Below are positions 54,430 to 64,000 of a stretch of DNA of 64,000 nt, in pieces; positions within the stretch are counted from its first letter, which is position 1, and the number at the start of each line of letters is the position of its first letter. The stretch spans positions 5,828,001 to 5,892,000 of the forward strand of contig WOAB01000583.1 in assembly GCA_027886185.1 (NCBI GenBank), in the 5' to 3' direction. The DNA comes from Rheum nobile. Taxonomy: Eukaryota > Streptophyta > Magnoliopsida > Caryophyllales > Polygonaceae. The position numbers were made by a program, and so were the translations under genes. The notes beneath the pieces are model-generated. The model was not told where the DNA came from and made no database searches. It saw only the letters and a program-made list of their open reading frames with translations.

Positions 54430-55838
54430 GTGGATGTTATAAGTGCCTTTGTGCAAGTGATTATTCATGTTGGTGACATCACTGCTTTGTTATTGAAAAT
54501 GAATATTGAGGATGTTTTTTGTAAGCATGGTTTACGTATTTCAAGTTTACGAGGGCAAGGTTATGATGGAGCTAGCAAAATGTGGGGTGAAATTAATGGT
54601 TCGAAAATCTTGATAATGATGGATAATCAATTTGCTTATTGCTTTTACTATTTTGCTCATCAATTGCAATTGGCACTTGTAACTATAGTTGAAAGTCACC
54701 CAAAAGTGAGTAAGTTTTTTTTATGTCATCTATATGTTGACAAATATTGTTGGTGAATCATGCAAAACAAAAGACATGCTTAGAGAGACATCATTTGAGA
54801 AAGTAATTGAAGGGATTTGTGATGGTGAAATTTTGTCTAGAAGGGGACAAAATAAAAAAAGTATCATTGGGTCAAGCATGAGCTACACGTTGGGGTTCTC
54901 ACTATAAAACATTGGTGAGTTTGATTTTTTTTATTTGACCAAAAAATTGAGGTGCTTATGGTCATTGGGAATGATTCAAAAATTCCAAAGCAAAGAGCTC
55001 AAGTATATTATCTAATGGAATTCATTTAGTTCTTTGAATTTATATTTTGCTTATTCTTGATGAAAAATATTTTGGTAGTTTTAAATGATTTGTCACCAGA
55101 CTTTATAGAGAAAAGACCAAGATATTGTCAATGCATTGAATCTTGTCTAGCAAATGAGATATAGAGATGTGAATAATTATAAGGGGAGTTTCTTTATTTT
55201 GCACCAAGTGCAATATCATTGTTCCGGATATGGAAGATTTGTATGTCATCCAAGAAAGATCTCGTCGAAATATTGAAGAAACTACCATTCTACATCTCTA
55301 TCATGTCGAGTTGTTTCACAATGTGATTGATATGCAACTTTATGAGTTGAATAATCGATTTAATGAGGTGAATAGTGAGTTGTTGTTGTGCATGTCATGT
55401 CTTGATCCGAGTGATGCATTTTCGGCATTTGACAAGAGAAAGTTGATTCGATTTGCATTTTACCCAAATGACTATTCAGTTTTTGATACAGTAGCACTTG
55501 GACATCAACTTCACTGCTATATTATTGATGTGCTCTTAGATGATCATTTTTCCAACCTTGGTGGTATTAGTGAGCTTTCGAAGAAATAGATCTAGTTGAA
55601 GAAGCATAATGTGTATTCTTTGGTATATCTTCTTGTAAAGTTAGCTTTGCTTTTACCTGTTACAACAACTACCATTGAGAGAGTTTTTACTTCTATAAAG
55701 CTTGTCAAGAGTTCGTTACGCAATCGACTTGGGGATGATTTGAAGAATGATTGTTTGATTGCGTATATTGAAAAATATGCAGTTAGATCTATTGAGATTG
55801 AAGATATTATTGTAAGATTTTACGACATGACACCTTGA
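54430..55838 (+). pseudogene. hAT transposase remnant (ZMYM1-like plant type)
   Basis: Blocks of a plant hAT transposase occur in order. GLRISSLRGQGYDGASKMWGEINGSK and YFAHQLQLALV are in 54430-54756. ATRWGSHYKTL is near 54882-54914. FYPNDYSVFDTVALGHQL is near 55458-55511. The C-terminal dimerisation motif LPVTTTTIERVFTSIKLVKSSLRNRLGDDLKNDCLIAYIEK is split into the 55596-55838 frame (residues about 20-60). The middle (54757-55229) has many stops, and a TAG at 55587-55589 cuts the last part. The N-terminal TTF/zinc finger region is not visible and TIRs were not identified. Confidence 0.8.
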
Positions 55839-57339
55839 AAGATGTTATTGTAATAAAAAAGTTTAATGTGACTTTAAATGTTTTATGTGTTATATTTATT
55901 GTAATTAAAATTGATTTTAGTCACGCAAGATTATGCCTCCACAAGACGGAAATCTTGTGTCCGCCTCGCAAGAGGGGTAATATTTGTTTTTTAGGAGTAT
56001 ATTAGAAATTTGACAAGGGCGAACGTAATTGTGTGATGTGGAAATCCGAACCTCCAAAATTTGTAATTATTAACAACTACTAGTGTAGTACCCGTACCCA
56101 ATACGGGTGAACGTAAATTTATCAAATCATCAATAATTATTCATGAATGATTAAATTATGATATATTGAAGTAGTTTTAAGAAGAAATTTTTTTTATTAA
56201 TATTGTTTAAGAATTATATAAATGAAAGATTGAAATAATAAATTTGTTATTTAAAACAATATGTTGAACATTTATTGTTAATTATATAACTTGTATAAAT
56301 ATATTATATTTTGTTCATACCTCTCGTATAATTATCCTTTTTATTTTTAATGATGTAATTATTGTCATGCACGACATATTTTTGCTGAAGTCATGTATTC
56401 CACAACAATTTATCGTATGTTTTCAATAAAGTATATTATATTAACATAAAATTAATATTCAAATTAGATCAATATTTTAATATTAAAAATTATAAGTCAC
56501 AATATTAGTTAAGCATAAATATGTGTACTTATAACAAAATTCTAGATTTAAAAGTGATATGTTGAAATGCTATAATAAAAATATATTATTCTAATATATA
56601 TTATTCAAAAATATTAAAATATCGATCATATTAACTCAAAAATGAAAATAAAAAATAGAAACAATTTAATGACTAATTGTAGTTTGTAAATCATTAAAAA
56701 TCATAAGATTTTAGAGCAAAATATTTTAGATTAACCCAACGATTTTATATATGAATCATATTCAAAGCCTCCCGGTATATCGTATTGTAAAATCTTCTCA
56801 TAATAGTATAATACAGACGTTAAGAAAATCAGGAGAATATGAAGATCACGAAAATTAATCCTTAGTTGTACAATAATAAATATTTTATTGAAAAAAAAAT
56901 ATTTTAATTATATGATTAGTTCTTGAAGTTCTCTCATGTTATTGAAAAATAGAGCGTATTGTGTTTCAAAGAAAAATATATTTGTATTAACTAATTTTCT
57001 AAACTTTATTTATCACATAATCATAGCTATCAATTGTGATTACAAAAATAACTCATAGGCAATGATTACTGATGACTCATGACCAGCCTTGACTTGGAGA
57101 GTCTTAGAGGATGAGATTCAACATCCAAAGGAGCCACCATAGTCGTGTTTTGACTCACCCATATGCAAAGAATGTTGCATGCTTATCCTTAGTTTCAGTT
57201 TTAGAACTTTCTATTAGTGGCAGTCTCTGAGACTAAAAGTATATGCTTTTACTATTTCTTAGCTAGACTTTAAGATTAGTTTAGAGAGAGTTAGGGCCAA
57301 CCTTGCTAGGGGCGTACCATCATCTCTCTCTTACTCTTT
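55839..57339. other. AT-rich intergenic DNA with one small hairpin
   Basis: Very AT-rich and without coding similarity. At about 56091-56107, CCCGTACCCAATACGGG forms a short hairpin after TACTAGTGTAGTA. Such a start is reminiscent of dispersed plant repeats, but I cannot name it. Confidence 0.5.
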
Positions 57340-58769
57340 GTGTTTTACCTCTTTAAAGTCTATTTTTGTTTCATGAAAAATCAGATTCAGATCGAGGGAA
57401 TAACTTGGCTAAGTTATTCTTCGGTCATTCAATCCAAAAACATTCTTATCTTCCTAGCAATCAAACATTCAAACCTTCAATCCATTTGTGTTCATCAATT
57501 ACAACAATCAGATCAATTCTCTCACGCAGATTTCCCGTTTTCAACATCGTGTTCTAAACTAGGGCATCGAGCCATCTGGAGTTATGCTCGTGCATTTTGC
57601 GTGAATTTTTTAGGAGTCAAAATAGACTTCTTCATCTTGTTTCAGGCATTGGAATCACTCGATTTGGTGTTCTGTATAAAAATATATACTTTGCCAAAGA
57701 CGGGACCAAAAACAGAGATCTCTTGCACGTTAAGGCGAGTCATTTCTCTTCAAGTTCATGTGCAACCAATTCTAAACATCATAAACTTTGAAGTAAACAA
57801 GTTTGGGATAGTTAGAATATGTCAAAGATTATTCATGTTTGTTATGATTGATTTATTTAGATGTATATTTATATTTAAAGAAAAAAGAAATAAGTTTTAA
57901 AATTAAAAATGATTAGGATAATTTAAATATACATTAAATAATTAATTCTAATAATTTTTATATTGGTTTTTCTAACCTATGCCCTAATGGCACATGTTAA
58001 GAATTCTCGTTTTAGAAACTGTTCCCTAAAAATGAATGCTTAAACCCTTTTACAAAAATTCCTAATATAATTACACCTAACAAAATCCTTCTTAAATTAA
58101 GTATTGTCATAGGTTAGAAAAATTGCTTTTGTATTTAACATGTTCTTAATTGTTTATGGTGTAAAAATTACCATTGGAGTAGTAACGTAGCTAATACTAC
58201 GATTTATATGGAAAAGAAGAGTGAAACTATGATGAGATTTGCCATATTCTTAGAAATAAGACTAAATTGTCATGTTCTTAGAAATAAGATTTGCTAAAAA
58301 TATAGTGAAACTATGATTTATATTATTATAATAACAAATAGATATTAGATTAAGTGGAAATTGTTACATTTAACAATGAAAAACCTCACTAATACCATAC
58401 GTTAAATTGAGAAGTTTGGTTGATTAAAATCAAATTTGATAGTCCGTAAATACAACATAAATAATGTTAGATATATTGATTTAAAATTCAGAACATCAAA
58501 CTTTGTTAATATCTACAATGTGACACATCAGTAATGTGGGTCTAGAATCGTTTTGGTGGTTCGAAAATAAATTATTCTAATATATATATATATTAATTTA
58601 ATATAATAATAAATTAAAAAATAAAATCTCGACCATTTTTTCCTAAAAACGCTCTAATGGCTCTAAATGGAAGAGTTTAATAATACCTCATTTGGTGTGT
58701 TTTTAAGAATGTTTTTTATCCTACTCTATTTTAATGTGTTTAGTGACATAACTTATTAAGTTAATAAAC
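57340..58769. other. Non-coding, with an unsupported 186-codon frame
   Basis: The frame 57340-57900 has no recognisable domain and unusual composition. A second frame inside it is also open. The rest is AT-rich with a short (AT)n run near 58580. Nothing here is supported as a gene. Confidence 0.45.
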
Positions 58770-60227
58770 TATAAGCCCAAAGCCCAAGTCCTGTCCCAAG
58801 CCAAGGCCCAACACATACTCCTAAGCCCAAGAAAAAGCCCAACAAAGGCCTAAATCAGGCCTAGACCTAGGTCCCAAACCCATGCCCAAGGACCAAGCAC
58901 ATGGCTCAAACTATAAGCCCAATACTCTAAACTTGAAATCTGAAACTCTAAACCCTAACCCCTAATTCCATAAACCATAGACCTAGGTCCAAAGCTCAGG
59001 TCCTAGCCCTAGGCCCATACTACATGCCCAAACCAAGGCGTATACCCAAGCCCTAAGCCTAGGTCCAAGACAAGCCCTAGGCCTAGGTCCAAGACAAGGC
59101 CCAAGGCCTAGGCCCATACCCAAAACCCTAAACCCTAATATCCAATACCCTCATACCTTAATATCCTAAACTCAAGACCCAGGTCCAAAGTCTAGGCCCT
59201 AGGCCTAGAATCCAAGCCTAATCTTAATCCTAAGGCCTAGAATCCAGGCCCAAACCAAGGCCCAACCGCAAGGCCCAATGCCCTAGGCCTAGGATAGCCC
59301 ATGCCCAAGGCCCAGAACGAGACCCATGCCCAAGGACCAGGTCCATAGCCTAGACCATAAGCCCAATACCCGAAACCCGAAGTCATAAGCCCTAAACCCT
59401 AATACTATAAACCCAAGCCCCAAGCCTAGGCCTAAGGCCCAATTCCAAGGTCCATGGCCCAAGGCTTAAGGCCCAGACTCCAGGCCCAGACCATGGGTCA
59501 AGTCCCAAACCAGGACCAATACCCATGCTCGAGGCCTTGACCACAGTTTTCGACCCAAAGTCCAAGCCCTAGTTTCAAGCCCAAAGGATGAGTGTAAGGT
59601 CCAGGCCCTAGTTTTAGGTGCAAAGGATGGGACCATAGACAAGGCCCAGTCCTAATGCCCAAGGCCCAGGACCAAGACTCAAGCCTAAGCCCAAAGGATG
59701 GGCCCAATGTCCAAGCCCTAGTTTTAGACCCAAAGGACGGGACCATCGGCAAGACCCAAGCCCTAGGCCTAAGGGCCAACGCCGGCCTAAGGGCCAACGC
59801 CAAAGGCCCAAAGCCTAAGGCACAGGGCCTAGACCCAAAGCCCATTCCTATGCCCAACGTTAAGGCCCAAAGTCCAGGCCCCAATTTTAGGCACAGTGGA
59901 TGAGCCTAAGGTCCAAGCCCCAATTTCAGGCCTGAAGGACGGGCCCATGGCTAGGCCCAATTTTAAGGTTTGGGGTTTAGTGTTTGGGGTTTGGTGATAG
60001 GGTTTCAGAGTTAGGCTCAGTCCCAAGGCCCAACACCTAAGGCCCATGGACTTATGCCTAGGGCCTAAGACCAAGGCCCAAACCCATGTCTAAAAGACGG
60101 GCCCAAGTTTTAGGCCCAAAAGACGGGACCATAGGCAAGGCCCATGGGCAAGGCATAAAGCCAAGGCCCAACGTTAAGGCCTAAAGTTTAGGCCCTAGTT
60201 TCAGGCCCACAGGACAAGCCCTAGTGG
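58770..60227. repeat. Degenerate AAGGCCCA-type repeat array, about 1.45 kb
   Basis: The block consists almost entirely of variants of AAGGCCCA, CCTAGGCCC, AAGCCC and CCAAACC words with irregular spacing, plus a few telomere-like AAACCCTAA pieces (near 58952, 59130 and 59392). It reads open on both strands in places only because of the repeats. It ends just before the first MULE exon. Confidence 0.85.
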
Positions 60228-60297
60228 TGAGGATAGTAGTGACGAACAAAACGAGTGGGTTCAAAGTGAAGAAGAGGAGGAGGAGGACGACAAATGG

Positions 60298-63200
60298 ATG
60301 CAGTCGAAATTTGTGTTAGACGAGGAAGACGAGGAAGCGGAAGGCGATTGGGACCCTAGCGGCGAATTTGTGGTTAATGTTTAAAAAATAGAGCTCATTC
60401 GTTCATCGTTATTTTAATTCGTAATTAGTGTCTTAAATATTGCACCTAATTAAAAAAAATTGTTCTTTCGTTCATCGGTAATTTAATTCGTAATTAGTGT
60501 GGTAAATATTGCACTTAATTAGATAGCCAATATTTAGCATGAATTCGTAGTTATATAATTGGAAATCATATGTAGTGTAGTACATAGTGATGTAGTTATG
60601 ATGAGTTGTACAAATGAGGATAGACTATTTAGCATGTATAAAATCTTGCTCTTTCGTTCATCGGTATTTTAAATCGTAAATAGTTTATTTAATATTGCAC
60701 CTAATTAAAAAAATCCTATTTCCTTCATCGGTATTTTAATTCGTAATTGGTGTCTTAAATATTGCACTTAATTAGGTAGCTAATATTTACCATGAATTCG
60801 TAGTATATAATTGGAAATCATATTTAGTGTATAACATAGTTAACATTTACCGCTACATTTATAGGGGAAAGACTATAAAGAGCATTTTACTACGGACCTA
60901 GTATGGGATAGTAAGGAAGAATTGTACAAATGGGTGAAAGAAAAAGGAAAGGAGCTTGTGATAGCTTTGGTGAAGCGTAACTCAAGTCTGTACCAAATTA
61001 GTATAGTGTGTGATAGGTTTGGGCCCTGGAGATCGGGGAGGCCGAAGGTGAACAAAGAGAATCCAGAGTTGTCGGTTCCTAAAATCCGAAAGTCGAGATC
61101 CAAAAAGTGTGGGTATAAGTTTGAGATAATGGGTGTTCGCAAGAAGAAAGAGGCATGGACGGTTGGTGAAAAGTGGATCTTGGGTGTGATTGAAGGTCGA
61201 CACAACCATAAGCTACGAACTAGCTTTGAAGGCCATGCATTCATGGGTCGAATGACCGAGGCGGAGCAGGTGTGCGCTAGGAGGTGGGGAGACGGTCGCA
61301 AGACGCCGAATCAAATTGTTTCGGAATTGAGGCAAAACTTCCCGGGAAATGTGACTTCCAGGAAGCAAGTGGCCAACTTCTTGCAGAAGCTGCAGTACGA
61401 GGATCTGGGAGACTTAACGGTTACACAGTGGTCCATAAGGTTTATGGTTGAGCAGAAATACATAGTTCATCCTTTGAGGGATGCAAAGACTGATGAGGTT
61501 GCAATATTATTTTTTGCTAATCCGGAGTCGCTGCGGTTGTTGAAGAAGTTCCCGTACGTGATAATCATTGATGCGGCATACAAGACAAACAAGTAAGTCA
61601 TTAATTGTAATAAAATGTAGTTTATTATGACATAAATTGTTATAGTATTTCATTTAAAAATGTGTATTGTATTTTGAAATCTTTTCCGTAGATATGGAAT
61701 GCCACTTGTGGAGATTGTTGGTTTCACCAACACTCATAAGACGTTCAACATTGCTTATGCATTCACCCGGGCAGAACAGATTTACCATTACACGTGGATA
61801 ATGAGGAAAGTTCGAGCATTGTGTTTGGATTTGGGAGTGATGCCTACTGCAATAATGACAGATTGTGAGAAGGCCCTCATAACTGCTATCCGGAGTGTTT
61901 TCGGCACCGAAGTTCAACACCTCTTGTGCTGGGTACATATAAAACACAACATCGAGGCACATGCCTCGTCCATCTTGAAGAAGAAGGAAAGTGTGGATGC
62001 CTTTGCAAACCAATGTTGGGCACTTTTTTGCTCAGCTAGTGAAGAAAGCTATGAAGAGAGGCTTGCCGTATTACGGACATCGTGGAAGAAAGGCCTTGTC
62101 GGATACATGGAGGGCACATGGCTTATTCCGTACAAGATGAGCATAGTAAGGGCGTGGATGGATCATCATCTTCACTTCTTCACGAGGACTTCAAACAGGT
62201 ATGACATGCACAATATGTTGTTTTTTGTACTCATAGTTGTTAATGTCGTACTAACGTCATGTGATTTGACAGGGTTGAGGGGATGCACAAGGTTTTGAAA
62301 GATATTATTGGCTCTAGCAGAGGGGGCTTCAACAGAGTTATCGTGAGGATTCACCATGCCATCATCCTTCAAATAGATCAGATTAGGGGGAGCATGAACC
62401 TTTCACTTTCCAAATGACCAACGGATTTCGATGATGCATCGATGCCGGCAGTTGTACGAGCTACTTTTTCTAGGCTCTTCTACCAAGTGTCTGATAGGTG
62501 CTTTGATATGTTGTTGGGATATTACGATATGTTGAAGAAGGGGGAGTTCTCAGAAGAATGCAACGACCATTGGGTGAGAGATTGCCTCGGGTTGCCTTGC
62601 GTGCACAGTATTGCAAGAGCCATCATTTCAAGAACACCTCTCATTCCGTCAGACGTTCACGAGTTCTGGAGGGACTTGGAATGGGAAGAGACTCCAACCA
62701 CAACACTTGGCCCTTCTGCCTATGTTTGAATGGACATTACAGAGATGAGACTTCGTGAAATGTTTGCCAGGTTAGAGGTTGGGACATTGAAGAAAGGCAC
62801 GGCATTCCTACTAGGTGAGTTGTACGATGACTTGGAGCATCCAGAAGAGAGTACTTTGTTGGAGCCAACGGGAATCAAGTCAAAAGGAAGGCCAAGTGGT
62901 GCTAGGAACAAGGAGAAGGTGGATGAGAAGGCGGAGAAGAGGGATAAGTGCTTGTTTGAGCATAGACGGGATGAGCTCCACGAGAATGAGAAGAAGGCGG
63001 GGCCGAAGACAAAGGGGAAGGGGAAGGCAAGTGCATCTACTGCAGTAGTGATGGACTTTGACGACTTGCAATCCCAACCCATACTAGAAGAATTACAACC
63101 AGAAGATTTGCAGTGGCCTCAAGAACCTATTTTTCCCCTTGTTCATATGGGGGTGACCTTTGGGATTGACAATGTGGATGACTTTTGGATTCTGTACATC

Positions 63201-63887
63201 AAGAATGTTAGAGATGTACGCCCCGATGGACATTGTGGATATCGGTCGATGGCTGTATTGTTGGGGAGGCAAGAGCAGGAATATGCCAACATCCGACGCG
63301 AGATGGTAGCGGAGTTGCTTGACAATCGAGAGCTGTACGAGCCGATACGTTGCCGTCTTCGACAAGGGTCTTGGGAGGATCTTATCTTGCAAGTGAACCA
63401 TTGCAGAAAACCTTGCTCGGAATTATACTGGCTTCACATACCATTGATGGGTTTAGTGTTTGCCACACTATATCAGGTTGGTCTCGTCTTATTAACGTGG
63501 GAAGTTCCGACGTTTTGCTTACCGTTGAGGAATAGGACATCAAGCATGGGACCTCCAGACAAGATTCTTGCCATGGCACACGTAGGCAATCATGATCACT
63601 TCATACCGGTAAAGGTTTTTTCTAATAAAAATATTTATGAAATTAGGTTACATTGTTTTCACTACTAAAATAGTTTGTGTGTGTATATGTAGGTGGTGCT
63701 TAAGGAAGGGTCGCCAATACCGCACACACCTAGTGCGTGGCGCAGAAACGTAGATCGAAACATTCTGTGGTGGACAACAAAGTTTGAGTTGAATTTGAAG
63801 ATGTATCGAGATTACCGCATTGCATATGGTCGGGCACCAGATCCTTTTATGTATGTGGGAGACGGATCCGTTCATGTACTTGATTGA
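60298..63887 (+). pseudogene. MULE transposase with OTU protease domain, five exons, two stops
   Basis: Exons by consensus splice sites that keep frame: 60298-60372, 60865-61592, 61692-62198, 62273-63608, 63693-63887. Exon 1 encodes an acidic segment, and its ATG is tentative. Exon 2 has a FAR1/MuDR-like domain (KCGYKFEIMGVRKK…HNHKL). YVIIIDAAYKTNKYGMPLVEIVG through DCEKALITAI and LLCWVHIKHNIEAHA is the MULE transposase core, and TSNRVEGMHKVLKDII the end of it. A SWIM-like CLGLPCVH follows. PDGHCGYRSMAVLLG near 63219-63264 and HDHFIPVVL at the exon 4/5 join match the catalytic Cys and His regions of OTU peptidases. In-frame TGA codons lie at 62415-62417 and 62727-62729. Confidence 0.85.
60373..60864 (+). 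other. Intron 1 of the MULE gene (predicted), with internal duplication
   Basis: Starts GTTAATG and ends TTTATAG. It contains three similar copies of a TCATCGGTATTTTAATTCGTAATTAG-like unit and two of TAGCCAATATTTAGCATGAATTCGTAG, so it grew partly by duplication. Confidence 0.6.
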
Positions 63888-64000
63888 TTACACGATTATG
63901 TAATGTAATATTTAGACAGCTTTGATGTGTTCATATTATTAATTTGATGTGTTTTTATTTACGTTCGAAGTAGTACAAACTCGCTTTTTTATCTCGATTT
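63888..64000. other. 3' flank of the MULE gene to the window end
   Basis: No TIR can be identified because the window ends here. Confidence 0.5.

Noticed and set aside
57340..57900. 186-codon ORF as a host gene
   Set aside because: No domain, biased composition, an overlapping open frame, and no intron or promoter evidence.
58950..59145. True telomere or interstitial telomere array
   Set aside because: Only a few AAACCCTAA pieces occur amid other words; no run of perfect TTTAGGG units.
59498..60074. ORFs rich in Gly, Leu, Trp and Pro in the AAGGCCCA array
   Set aside because: Translation of a short-word repeat; composition follows the DNA repeat and no start context or domain is present.

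Overview
This window looks like repeat-rich nuclear DNA from a flowering plant, probably a eudicot, although the species cannot be named from the sequence. The signs are plant-type L1 and RTE non-LTR elements, Ty3/gypsy LTR elements primed by plant tRNA-Met and tRNA-Asp sites, a hAT transposase remnant, small TIR elements, and a Mutator-like (MULE) transposase gene with plant introns. I found no convincing ordinary cellular gene, rRNA, tRNA or CRISPR array. Nearly everything with protein similarity belongs to mobile DNA, much of it broken.

Left part (1-9.67 kb). Positions 1-3130 hold a degenerate L1-type LINE (reverse transcriptase, zf-RVT, RNase H) that enters from the left edge. A 1.18 kb foldback element (3985-5162) follows, then a short antisense L1 tail flanked by a 32-bp direct repeat (5694-6012), then a 5'-truncated RTE element ending in (GTT)n at 8420.

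Nest 1 (9671-30298, target duplication GTTAC). The host is a plus-strand LTR element with a Tat-like primer site and no recognisable gag or pol. It received a solo LTR inside its left LTR (10250-11589, duplication ATGGC), a hAT-type MITE (12715-13052, 8-bp duplication) and a minus-strand Athila-like element (13599-26217, duplication ATTAG). That last element has THREE LTRs and two internal regions, yet only the outermost LTRs carry the target duplication. This fits a tandem composite that was reverse transcribed and integrated as one unit. It encodes gag, protease and an Athila ORF-1-like protein, but no reverse transcriptase or integrase.

Nest 2 (31824-53088, target duplication CAAGG). The host is a gag-only chromovirus-like element with a tRNA-Met primer site. 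Its gag gene was hit twice by solo LTRs (35220-36495, GCTAC; 36683-38050, GCAAT), only 188 target bases apart. Its right LTR was hit by a related, nearly complete gag-pol element (41401-51634, TTTTG). The inner element has an unusual extra ORF between primer site and gag, four nonsense codons in pol, and a lysine in place of the integrase catalytic glutamate.

Right part (53-64 kb). There is an unclassified retroelement-like remnant, a broken hAT transposase (54430-55838), AT-rich DNA, a 1.45 kb array of degenerate AAGGCCCA-type repeats (58770-60227), and a five-exon MULE transposase gene whose last exons encode an OTU-type cysteine protease domain (60298-63887, two in-frame stops).

A theme across unrelated elements is clusters of short CG-rich palindromes. 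Each family has its own version, and they occur in LTRs, leaders and coding DNA. Copy number differs between the two LTRs of a single element. Together with the three-LTR composite, this is the most unusual signal in the window.
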